From Acanthamoeba sp. SK_2022b (lineage: Eukaryota > Discosea > Longamoebia > Acanthamoebidae): DNA of 64,000 bases. The first letter of the stretch is position 1, and each line of letters begins with the position of its first letter. The notes beneath the pieces were generated by a model. It did no database searches, was not told where the DNA came from, and worked only from the letters and a program-made list of their open reading frames with translations. A program made the translations under genes and the position numbers. The stretch lies in contig JANDJZ010000045.1 in the NCBI GenBank assembly GCA_027943245.1, positions 1 through 64,000 on the forward strand, written 5' to 3'. Positions 21,702-31,799 of the stretch are shown piece after piece.

Positions 21702-23093
21702 ATGCGTGCAAGGGTAAGCAAGCGGGCCCAGGCACTTACCCCAAACCCGCTATTCAACGGAGGATGCTCAGCCAAGCCGCTTAGCAGGGTGGGTGTGGTA
21801 GGGTTGGGCGCTCTTGGCTCTCTCTTTGCGGCCAAGCTCGCCCTAACAGGTGCCGCCCCTCTTTCTTTCCCCTTCACTGCAGCTCACCCACCCTGGTCCA
21901 GGCTGCGAAGTGTGGGCGTTAGTGCGGTCGGGCGCACATAGAGACGCGGTTCAGCGTGCCGGTGGCCTTTGCCTCGTCGACGACACTCACGTATTACACA
22001 CCAAACTCGGCGGCGCTGAAGTCAACCAGCACCACAAGGTCCAAGCTTTCGGGGATGCCACAGAAGTGAAGGCCAAAGCCTTGGAGGCCGATGTACTATT
22101 GTTCCTCACCAAGAGCTACGACACGCAAGCCACCACCGACCGCGTCCCGCTGGGGGATCTCGTGCACCAGGACGGCGTCGTGCTCACGCTCCAGAACGGG
22201 ATGGGCAACCGCGAGATCCTACAGTCGAGCCTCCATGGCCGAGCAGGCCCCGTCGTGCTGCAGGGCATCACCGACGTCGGCGCCCTGCTGACCCAGCCCG
22301 GTACTTGAGCGTTGTTCCCGGTGAGGACCCCCTCGGAGAGCAAGCTCACCGCGCCTTCGTCATGGCAGGAGAGGTCAGGCACACGGGATCCGGGAACACC
22401 TTCTTACCACAGCACCGGCTCATGGTCCAGATGCGGGACCTGCTAACGCACGTACGAGAGAGGGAGAGAGAGAGAGAGAGGAGAGCCATGTGTCGTGGGT
22501 GCGCAGGCTGTTGTGTGGAAAGCTGATGGCGTGCGTGCGAGCGTAGGCGGGGCTGCAAGTGGCGGTGACGGAGGACATCGACAAACGGGCGTGGACGAAG
22601 CTGATGGTCAACGCCTCCATCAACCCGCTCACCGCGCTCTTCCGCATCCCCAACGGACACCTGATGTCCAACCCGCACCTCCTCGCCCTCGCGGCCCAAG
22701 TGGTCGACGAAGGCGTCGCCGTCGCCCGCGCCCAACAAATCCACTTGCCCAGCCTCTTTGGTACGCCGCACACGCACGCACTCACACGCGCGCATCAACG
22801 CTGAGTGTGCATGTGCCTGCGTGCGTGCAGAGATGAAGGGAGACGACGAGCAAGCATGGGACGAGGTGCGACGACGCGTGTTTGCCTATGTACAGCAGGT
22901 GGCAACCGCCACCGCCCACAACCGATCCTCGATGCTGCGCGACGTCGAGCGCGGCCGGCCCACGGAAATCGACTTCATCAACGGCTACATCGCGCGGGAG
23001 GGCCAGCGGCTGGGCGTCGCCACCCACCTCAACGCCCACCTGTGCGCCCTCGTCCAGGCCCTCTCCATCTCCGCGCCCACCGGCGGCCACTAG
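21702..23093 (+). CDS. 2-dehydropantoate 2-reductase (ketopantoate reductase)
   Basis: Reduces ketopantoate to pantoate with NADPH in pantothenate/CoA biosynthesis. Five exons (21702-21849, 21902-22300, 22369-22451, 22547-22760, 22831-23093) give 368 aa with consistent phases. The N-terminal Rossmann fold has the dinucleotide motif VGVVGLGALGSLFAAKLALTG. LFLTKSYDT carries the first conserved Lys, VLTLQNGMGN the conserved NG loop, and EVRHTGSGNTF the inter-domain strand. The C-terminal helical domain has DIDKRAWTKLMVNASINPLTAL (conserved Lys and Asn) and ends near ERGRPTEIDFINGYI, as in the family. A short N-terminal extension may be a targeting sequence. Its stop codon overlaps that of the convergent neighbour. 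Confidence 0.93.
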
Positions 23094-25031
23094 AGCGGGA
23101 AGGCCGGCCAGGCGTCCATCACGAGGCCGTCGTGGGCCACCGCGGCCCCGCACTCGCTGACGACGCTGGACGCCAGACCCTCGTGTACCTCGACCAGACG
23201 CAGCAGCGGCCCTGTGCGACACAGCGCGAGTGAGCCTCCCCTTCTCCGCCTGTGTGCCCGCTGGTGTGCGTGGCGTGTGGCCGCACCTGAGTTGAAGAGC
23301 GTTGCGGATGGGGAAGAGCCCATGTCGTACACGCCGTGCGTGATGCCTCGGTCGCAGCTGGTGATCCACGCCACACCTTCCACTCTAGAACGAACGAGCG
23401 CGCGGTCAAGCCTCTCACCAGTATCCATACTACGGCCAAGAGAGAAGCGAAGAGCGAAAAAGAGAAGAGAGGGAAGGGCTCTGTACTTGTGGTCCGCGAG
23501 GTGGGCAAACCAGGCGTCGAGGGAGCCGTAGTTGTAGACGAGGGTGAGTGGCGTTGAAGAGGGCGTGGAGGAGCACACGCGGGGGAAGGGCCGCTTGTTC
23601 TTGGTCTCCGAGTTGTAGCAGTAGCCCTCGCCATGCACCTCCAGCCTGTTCCTCCTCAGGCGTGTGAGCCGTGGAACGCACGCCAAGGCCGTACGCCACT
23701 CACAACGCGGAGGGGGAGCGTACACGACTGGCCGATAGTTCTGTAGCCCGAGCGAGACGGAGGGCGAGCTGCCGACGTCCACGACCACAGGCCCCACCAC
23801 ATTGAGGCGACCTCCTAGCGAGATGCCTCAACACCACTGGTCGACCAAACGAGCGAGAAAGAGCGAAGAGCGACAGAAGAACGAAGAAAGAGAAGAGAGA
23901 AGGGAGAGCGAAGGAGCGGGGAGTACCTGGCGTGAGGCAGAACCCGACGTGGGAGATGCGCTTATCGGAGGTGGCGAAGGCGAGCGCGCCGACGGCAGCG
24001 GGGGTGGCTCCGCAATAGACTGTCACGTTGACGTTGAGTCGCTCGGCAGGGAGGATGGCCACGCTGGCCGAGGTCACCTGCAGCTGCGATGGGCTGCTTC
24101 GGCGCACTACGCACAGGCCGCTCTCGGGTGAGTAGGGCTTCGGCTGGGCTAGGTGCCCACGGTCGGTCACCAGGACCTCGAGCCCCAGAGCGCACTCGGC
24201 TGACGCGTAGGCGCGCGCAATGAAGAATTCGACGGCAGCGCCTAGGCTCAGGCCCAAAGCTAAGGTGGTGTTGCCGGCAGCGAAGCTGCCGTTGGCGAGC
24301 GGGACCAGCGGCGCGGAGCCGTTGACCGAGGCCTCGAAGAAGGCGAAGCGAGCGTGCCCGTCGGCAAGCAGCACGACCGCGCTACCATTCGCGGACGGGA
24401 CAGCGGCAGCGGACACGAGAGAGCCGAGCGAAGGATTTCCGGTGGCCACGGGGAGGCTCCCCTCGGCACGCAGAGCCGGTTCGCCAAACGTCGACGGGTG
24501 ACTGAACAGCTGGTAGTTCTGTCCCACGGCGGTCTCGGTGAACACCAGCGAATGAAAACCGGCATCGCCTGCGCGAATTGTCCGCATTAGACCCGCCTAC
24601 GCCACTGTGTGCGTGCGGGTGCGCGGTGGCCAGGCCGGTACCGGGTGCAGAGGGTATGGCTACGACCCGAGGCTTGCTGTCTGCAATGCGCGGTGCGCCA
24701 GCCAGAACCAAAGCACTGTGACGTAGAAAGAATAGTAGTGTCACCAATCACTCCTTCGAGGGGCAACTGAAGAGTATGAGAGAGAGAGAGAGAGAAGGCG
24801 GAGCGACCTCTTGGCGGAGGGCAAGGGATAGTTGAGCGCCGTTCGACTGAAGGCCGCAGAGTAGACGAGGAACTGCACGGGGTCGATGTTGATGGCGAAG
24901 CGGAAGCCCTCGGGCCGGACGATCTTGCCCCCGATGTACGTGCCCATCACCTGGGCGCCGGCCGTGCCAGCACTCGTTAGCATGGCGGCATCTTCCCGGT
25001 GGCCGTATGTTGGTTTGTTGGGGTGCGGGTT

Positions 25032-25097
<66 letters not shown>

Positions 25098-26282
25098 CGC
25101 GCGCGCGCTGTACCGAGCTGATGACGGCCTGGTCGGATGGCTCCCAGCAGAGGAAGGGGTACTTGGCGGAAGCGAAGCGGCCGTAGCCCACGTAGGACAG
25201 CACTTCAAAGTTGATGCCCGGGTAGTAAATGGGCGACACGGGCAGGTTCATAACCTGAAACCTGCGGCACAGCCACACAAGGCAGAGCAGACAGTGCATT
25301 GGGACTTAACCTGTTGAATGTCTTTGTCCTTCCTCCTCTTCTGTTCTTGTACCTGTCGTAGGCGTAGTCGGTGTAGTTGTAGAACAGCGCTTCCCATGGT
25401 AAGTCGATCCATGTCGACACGAGCGGGCGCCATCGTTGCCGCAAGCATGGTCTGGTAACGAACGAGGGCATACGAGCGTGTAAACGTGTAAGGCGCCTGA
25501 AGTGATCAAGCGATGCTGCCGGGTGGGCGCGTGGGCACCTTTCAAGAATGGGCGCGGCGTCGCCGTCGAGAATTAACTCCACGTTGAGCTGCTGCTTGTG
25601 GATAGTGGCGGCCAGATGTGCTATAAACTCGTCGACTAGAGACAGCCATGCCTGAGCAATCGTAGAGTTGTCGCACATCGCTGGCGCATTCTTGAAGCAG
25701 AGGGCAATGTACACTCTGCGCACGGCTACCGTCAGCCATGTACACACCACACGCAATGGTCACACGACAGAGATGACATCGATGCAGTGGGCAGCGGTGG
25801 TACCGGTGCTCCTGCGTAAAGAAGGGCAGGAAAGATGGGTCCTGGAGCAGGAGTGCGACATCTTGAGAAGAGTTGTACTGGGCTTTCGTGGAGGGCGTGT
25901 CGTGGGACAGCACGAAGCAGCCCCTGCCGTCGCCATGTGGCACTCGCGACTGCGACGCACAGAACGCTGCAGCGTACGTGGGTGAGCACCATTACGGCAC
26001 GTGAGGAGTCACCACCATACCTGGCGGCATGAAGTGCGGGTCTATCTTGAACCACTTCTCGCCTGAGAGACCGTCCGACTTGCGCAGGGCCTGGTGCCAC
26101 TCGTCCAGGTCATCCCAGCTGTGTATCTGGTAGCCTGTCCAGCAGTTTTAATTCCAATATTTTTATTTTATTCGACCACACTGGAGGTTATCCTACGTAC
26201 TGACGTAGTACGGGGCTACTTGGGCGTGTGCAAAGGCAGCGAAGACACAAAGAAGGACCACACCAAGGCACCACCGCTCCAT
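23090..26282 (-). CDS. Secreted PLC-like phosphodiesterase (TIM-barrel superfamily)
   Basis: The ATG at 26282 begins a signal peptide (MERWCLGVVLLCVFAAFAHA). Exons 1 and 2 (26282-26201, 26134-26021) join as YYVSYQIHSWDDLDEWHQ. The next exons give FKIDPHFMPPAFC, GRGCFVLSHDTPS, DVALLLQDPSFLPFF, NVELILDGDAAPILER and TWIDLPWEALFYNYTDYAYD. The early acidic/His motif (KIDPHF) and SHDTPS fit the GDPD/PI-PLC-like barrel; I infer hydrolysis of a phosphodiester lipid head group. The second half (from 24600 down) is a Ser/Ala/Val-rich secreted region of beta type (LNVNVTVYCGATPAAVGALAF) and ends ...MDAWPAFPL. There are about 11 exons with one GT/GC-rich intron. The final stop overlaps the ketopantoate reductase stop. 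Family assignment is moderate; several exon borders are approximate. Confidence 0.65.
25034..25108. repeat. (GT)n(GC)n alternating purine-pyrimidine tract
   Basis: About 27 GT units pass directly into about 10 GC units, inside an intron of the PLC-like gene. All of it alternates purine and pyrimidine. Confidence 0.95.
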
Positions 26283-26458
26283 TTGTGGCTGCACTTTTTG
26301 GTTTGACCGAGAAGAAAACGGCGTCGCCGCGTCTCCACAATTTCTTTGTCATTTCTGAATTCTTTTCTCGCCATTTAGCGACGCCTGTGTTTTGCAGATT
26401 AACCTACCGCGAAGAACACAGAGCACAGACTCGCTGTTTTGAAAGAGAACATACTACA

Positions 26459-27781
26459 CTACTGGTCCTTGACCACGGCCATGTCGGCGTAATACTGAGC
26501 CAGTAGATCTGGTCGCTGATCCTCGGGAACGAGCGCCGCGTAGGTCTTACCTCGCACCTTGAACTTGGAGGCAAACACCTCATCCAGCTTCTCCTCCAGC
26601 CCGATGTTCGTGCCTCTGTCGATATAGAGCCGTCAGCGTGCGGTAGTTCATATAACAGAGACACGGATAGACATACCGAATGCCCTGGATGACCGCGTTC
26701 GCCCACACGAAGTAGCCCTGCACTCGTTGGGCGCTCCTTGATTGGAGGCAACGTCAGCCTAGAGCCAGACACCTGTGAGCGAAGGGGAACATCGTACCAA
26801 CCAGGTACGGGGTCGCGGAGCAGATCTCGCAAGTTGTAGAGCTTGTCGGCCAACTTGACCAGCTTGGCTTGCTTGGACATGTGTGGTGCGTGACTCACCT
26901 GGTGTCTTTTGCGCTCCTATACAGGGAAAGGCAAGGGCGAGTCGGTGGAGGTCAGCACGATGCGGGTGCAGGGTTCGTTTGAGCAGTGATGGCTTCTGCG
27001 GACACGTACGTCCTTTGCGAGGGACTTGTCATCGGTGACCTCGCGCACAATGGCCGCCACCTTGATGCCAAACTCTCGCTCCAGTTCCTCGAACGTGGTG
27101 TCGGTGTCCTCCACGGTGCTGTGGAAGAAGAAGGGAGGGGTATCACCACTTGCACAAAAATAGCGGCAGAAAAGCAAGGGGCCAGTACTCGTGAAGCATT
27201 GCAGCCTGCAAGGTCTCGATGTCTTTAACGCCTCCTTCCTCCGACAGCGACCAGGCCACGCCCAAAGGATGGTTGATGTAGGGCGTGCCTAGTACGGCCA
27301 CAGAGTGGAAGTCAGCGTGCGCTACGACAGAAAAAGGACTTGGCAGAGTGCACCTACCGTCCTTGTCCTTCCGTTTCTGTGTTCGGTGCTTTGTGGCGGC
27401 AAAGTGGGCAGCCTTGAGCAGGCAATTGGACAAGGTGAACGAATCAAGATCGCCGTTTTCCTCTTCTTCGTCGGTGATGTTGTCGTATGACGCGGAGGCC
27501 TTTTCCTCCTCTGCTGTGTCTCCTCCGTTTTCTTCTTCGCTTGTGTCTGTTTCCTGCACCGACTCTCCTTTGCGCTTCTCCTCTTTTGTTTTGTCTTTGG
27601 CTTTTGGCTTGGGCTTTTTTGTTGGCGATTCGAATTCATCGTAGATTCTCTTTGCCTTCTTGTAGCCGATATTGAGCGCCTTTCTCAAATGCGTCACTGA
27701 TAGACGCTTATTCGTCCGCTTCCTCTTTTTGATGTACTCTCTCACTTCATCATCTGGCATAAAACTGTCCCCACCCTCCAT
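26459..27781 (-). CDS. MESH1/HDDC3-type (p)ppGpp (NADPH) hydrolase with extra N-terminal domain
   Basis: HD-domain pyrophosphohydrolase of the metazoan SpoT homologue type, known elsewhere to hydrolyse ppGpp and NADPH. Six exons (27781-27358, 27288-27189, 27118-27010, 26916-26798, 26736-26677, 26615-26459) give 322 aa, all phases consistent. The catalytic part follows the family closely: [21 protein letters not shown], the metal site [14 protein letters not shown] (HDxxED), [15 protein letters not shown], then [20 protein letters not shown]. The first about 110 residues are extra: [37 protein letters not shown], which looks like the FtsK-gamma winged helix, then an acidic Lys/Glu linker ([18 protein letters not shown]). 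The linker suggests a nuclear or nucleic-acid-bound form; that is inference. Confidence 0.93.
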
Positions 27782-27849
27782 GTGCTAACGCGGTCACTCT
27801 CGGTAAAACTATTTATAAATTAAAAAGACCAAGAGAGTTTTGCCTCCAA

Positions 27850-29261
27850 TCAGTGACGGCTGCTCTCCGTGGCCTCGGTGGTGGAACCGGAAACCTTGTA
27901 GTCGTAGGGCGAGAACTTGCAGATGATGTCTGACAGGGAGATGAGGCCCACTGGCTGTTCCGCTTCGTCAGTGACCCAGACACGGTGCACTTTGTGCGCC
28001 AGCACGCTTGCTGTATGTCGCCACGACAGTGAACGCCATGCATCTGACAGTCAGCCACCATGACTTCGGGTGGCGCAGCTTCATCAAGGGTTGATACCCA
28101 TCACGTCCGACAACTTTGCGTCAGGGGCACACGTTATCGGATACAGCTTGTGGCAGAAGCTCTCGCCATACATTGCTGCGTTCATGAACAGTGGTTAGAG
28201 CTGCCCACAAGCGTTTTTGCCTGCCCTTGAAAGCGGGTACCGGTAAGATAGTCGCGCACGGGAAGAAGGAGCAGCTTTAGGCGATCAGGCGCCATTCCTC
28301 GGAGATCAGAAGCCGAGAGGTTGCACAGCAAGCGCCCACTTTGCTTGTCGCATATTCCTGGACTATCACGTCATTCAAAGCAATATATAGTGGTTGGGCT
28401 CCTAGGTGATGAGCGAAGCACCGATGCAGTTCATGTCGCGTTGCGTCATCCTCCTGAAAGCCTGGAGAACGGTCAGCGCTTCGTCTTCCTGTAAGCATAG
28501 CAAGCTCTTCCTGCCCTGCACGAGACCCGCGTCCGCCACCATCTGCGATAGAAGCGCCTGATCCAGCTTGTCGCGGTTGTTGAAGAGGAACCGCACGATG
28601 TCTGTCTGCGTGAGCAGACGATAGTCCTCCGGCTTGCTCGCCTGCGGGGTGAGCCTCACCAGAGCCCTATCCGTTTATGAGTACCACTTGTAGCGAAGAG
28701 GACAGGCTCTTGTTACCTGTGGTAGCCTTTTGAAAAGGGCTCCAGCACGCTGTACAGGGAATCCGAGGCATCAAAGATGCAGAAGTAGCTGGTTTCGTCT
28801 GAGTTAACGCGAGAAGTCAGACGGAGGACCTGAACTGAGATGCGAGGCCAGGAGTGGGATGCCTGATATGAAGATCTCAACGATGGGACGATCGGCGAAC
28901 TTGAGACGGGGAACTAGCTCCAGCTCGGTAATCGGGTACGCGCCCCCGGTTCCCTCCGTTTGCTTGCGCACCACGTCGACGCTGCCCCATGCAATGAACA
29001 GCGCGATGTCTGCCACATTGGCGATGCCTACAAACTCGTTGGTCTGTACACGCATCGAGGTGAGGCATACTCCTCAGGGCAGGAGCTTGAGACGAAGAGC
29101 ACCTCTTTACTAAAGACTGGCAAGGAGAGGATGTTGTGCAGCCTGAGCTCATCGCACGCGCTTGCTATGGTTGTGGAAGGCTCTACCCACACCAAGGCAG
29201 GCTTGTTCTCGACTATCTGCGAAAGCTTAGCCTCTTGGAGGAACTTGCGCTGCGCCTCCAT
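27850..29261 (-). CDS. Protein with four CBS domains (AMPK-gamma-like layout)
   Basis: Seven exons (29261-29103, 29043-28830, 28798-28717, 28666-28422, 28357-28241, 28175-28098, 28010-27850) give 351 aa with all phases consistent. Four CBS motifs follow in order: VEPSTTIASACDELRLHNILS with FVGIANVADIALFI; a second module from YFCIFDASDSLYSVLEPF to YRLLTQTDIVRFLFNN; a third with CLQEDEALTVLQAFRRM and GRLLCNLSASDLRGM; a fourth with AHKVHRVWVTDEA and PVGLISLSDIICKF. Two Bateman modules like this bind adenine nucleotides in AMPK gamma, Snf4 and plant CBSX-type proteins. I cannot choose among these, and no kinase-binding part is visible. The upstream in-frame sequence lacks an ATG, so 29261 is the best start. 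Confidence 0.85.
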
Positions 29262-29471
29262 CCTTTCTCTCTTCGCTCTGACGTTGGTTTGTCGAACATG
29301 GCGGACAACCAATACCCCTGCTCTCTCATCAACCAGCTTTCGTCCGCTTTTCGCCTGGCCTTTGCTCTCTCAAACGCGAATGATGCACCACTAAAGAGAA
29401 GGAACACGAGAGCACTCAAATCACTGGGGTTCATGACGCCTATGCGCCAAGGCAATCACAGATGTGGCCAG

Positions 29472-31538
29472 TCAGTTAGCCCAAACGTGGACCAGCCCGG
29501 CCTTGTTGCCTGTGTAGATCTCGTTGCGCTCCTCACTGAAGTGGAGAGCGGTGATGTTGTGCATGGCTCGTGCGCGCTCCCGCTCATGCCGTGTATCGTC
29601 GCCTCCTCCGATCTTGGCGAGGCACTTGCCGCTGATAACGTCGGAAATATTGATGGTCCCTGCATGACCGTTGCGACTCCATGTGTCAGACCGGATCCAG
29701 TCAAGCACAACCAGGCGAGGAAACCGACCTTCATCGAAAAAGCCGCCGCCACTGCAGAGAGAGACAATAAAGTCCTGTTGCCGAGTGATGTGAATGGCGC
29801 TGTTGAAATCATTGCCCCAGAGCTGGTGATCTTCGAACCTGCCACCGATTCGAGAGCCAAGGTCATTCACGAGCGGTCTCAACTATGGTGAGGTGTGCGC
29901 CTCCTTACTTGGTAATGAGTTTTCCATCCAGGTCCCAGGTGGACAGGAGACCTTGACGCAGGGTGATAAAAACGTTTCGTTCGTGCATGAAGATGAAGCC
30001 AGAGGGCTTGACAAACTCCAATTCCGTCGTGGTCTGCGCATAGACCTGCATGCCAACGAGAAAAGGAGTGAGCTCCGCACCCAAACGGGGAAGCTTGAGA
30101 AGGTGAGAATCGGTCGCATACATCAAATATGAGCAGTGGGACAGCTTCCTGCTTGATGAAGAGCTTGTGAGAAAACAGCTCCACAAATTCTATGGGGCAG
30201 TCTCCCTGCAGCGGGTGTTGGTATCGGCTGACTTCCTGAAGGAAGAGTTGCGTGTGATGAGCCCAGAGTGATCGGGGCATACGCAGATCAGGCGGCTGGG
30301 CCGTACCTGGCCCGAATCAGCGCTCAGCAACCGGAAGGTGAGGTGCGTCGCGGTCGGGTGAGACACCAGAAGCAACAGGCCAGAGCTGGCGAAAACAAGC
30401 AACATGAGACACAATATCGACACACGTGCAAGAAAGTGTCCGGAGGCACCTGATCTTGATTTCCTTCACGTCGTCGCCGGAGATACTGTACAAGAGTCCG
30501 TAATTCTTCATCTCCCATATTTTATAGGTGCTGTATGACGTTGAGCGGAAGGGGGAGGGGAAGCGATCAGCCTGACCGTAATATTAGAGCAAGAGGAGGA
30601 CCCTGTCAAGTACTTGGTCTTAGCGGAGAAGGTGAGAACGTGATCTGTCCCACGCCACGATATGGAATGCAAGATCTGGTGAGCAACAACGAAACTTGCG
30701 CTCCGGAGGCACGTTGAGGAGAGCGTGTGTACCGTTGATTTCGTCGAACTCTATGAACCCAGGCCAGCTCAGCGCTTCACTTACAAAAGGTTCTGCGAGC
30801 GCGTTAGACATGGCCACCACGTTGGGAGGGATGGCCGACGCACCTAGCCATTCCGATAACCGATTGCGTTGGATGTAACTGCAGGCCAAAAACGATCAGT
30901 GATGATGAGCAACGAGCAAGATGGAAAGGAGACCACAGTGGAGAGTGGGAGAGTTGGAACATACGCGATGGGCAAAGACCGGCAGCGCAGAGAACTGTAG
31001 CCATCATCCTGGTGAACTGTGCGGACAGGTCCGACAAAGAGGTCCCAAAAGGGTAACCAAAAGAGAGGAAGCGAGTGGCGTACCAGAGATCATCACTAAG
31101 CTGTCATTTAGCGGGTTGTGGAAGATGGAGCGGACTACCTCGTCGGGCGAGGTGTTTAGGTTGTGCACAACAGCTGAGCGAGACCAGGAGGACCAAATAT
31201 AAGCCAACCAAACCACCGGTACGAACACAAATGTTCAGAGGAGTGGTACCTGACTGGTGACTGTGAGCAAAGCAGGAACCGGATTTGGTGAGGATGAAGA
31301 GAAAGTGGGTCGTGCTGATGATTTCAATGATTTTCGAGGGGTCCTCGCTGGCGCGTGGGATGTTTATCTCTCGAACCAGCGAGAAGCCAGAGAACCGCTC
31401 ACGTCGAAAATCGGGCCTGAAGGCAGAGCCAAACAGTCTCGATTCGAGTCTTCTGCAGACGTTGCGTTGGTGCTTGGCATCCAGACGTATCTCCTCTGGC
31501 CGCTTGGTTCGCTTTTGGCCCGTTACTCGTTTCTTCAT
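29472..31538 (-). CDS. WD40-like beta-propeller protein of a conserved uncharacterised family
   Basis: The N-terminus is basic (MKKRVTGQKRTKRPEEIRL), then beta-propeller strands. Exon joins that keep frame give HFLFILTKSAVVHNLNTSPD, ISVHQDDGYSSLRCRSLPIAY, WPGFIEFDEINDHVLTFSAK, YKIWEMKNYGLLYSI, FVELFSHKLFIKQEAVPLL, FIFMHERNVFITLRQGLLS, KLITKFEDHQLWGND and, at the end, NISDVISGKCLAKI and RNEIYTGNKAGLVHVWAN. The block order matches a WD40 family conserved from plants to animals that I recognise by pattern but cannot name. The final GNKAGLVHVW is a textbook WD strand. It probably acts as a scaffold. About nine exons; the first ATG in frame is at 31538, with no stop immediately upstream. Confidence 0.8.
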
Positions 31539-31799
31539 CCTCTTTTGCTTTCCTCCTCGACCCAAGTTTATAATCTTGATTACGATCTGTAGATTAGTTG
31601 TGCATTCTCAAATGGAAGGAGGCAATCTCTATCCTCCCCGCCAAATCCCTACATCAGAGAAAGTGAGGGAAAGCAGTAAAGAAACATACCTCACAACGTC
31701 GTACCTCCGCTAGCCGTTACAACATACAAAGCAAAAATTAAAATGAAAAACATAACAAAATAACTTGAAAGTTCAATTTCTTTATAATTTTTTGACCTG
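31539..31799. promoter_or_regulatory. Divergent intergenic region between the WD40 gene and TERT
   Basis: 261 bp between two divergent start codons, partly AT-rich (31730-31790). It should contain both promoters. No specific motif is recognised. Confidence 0.5.
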
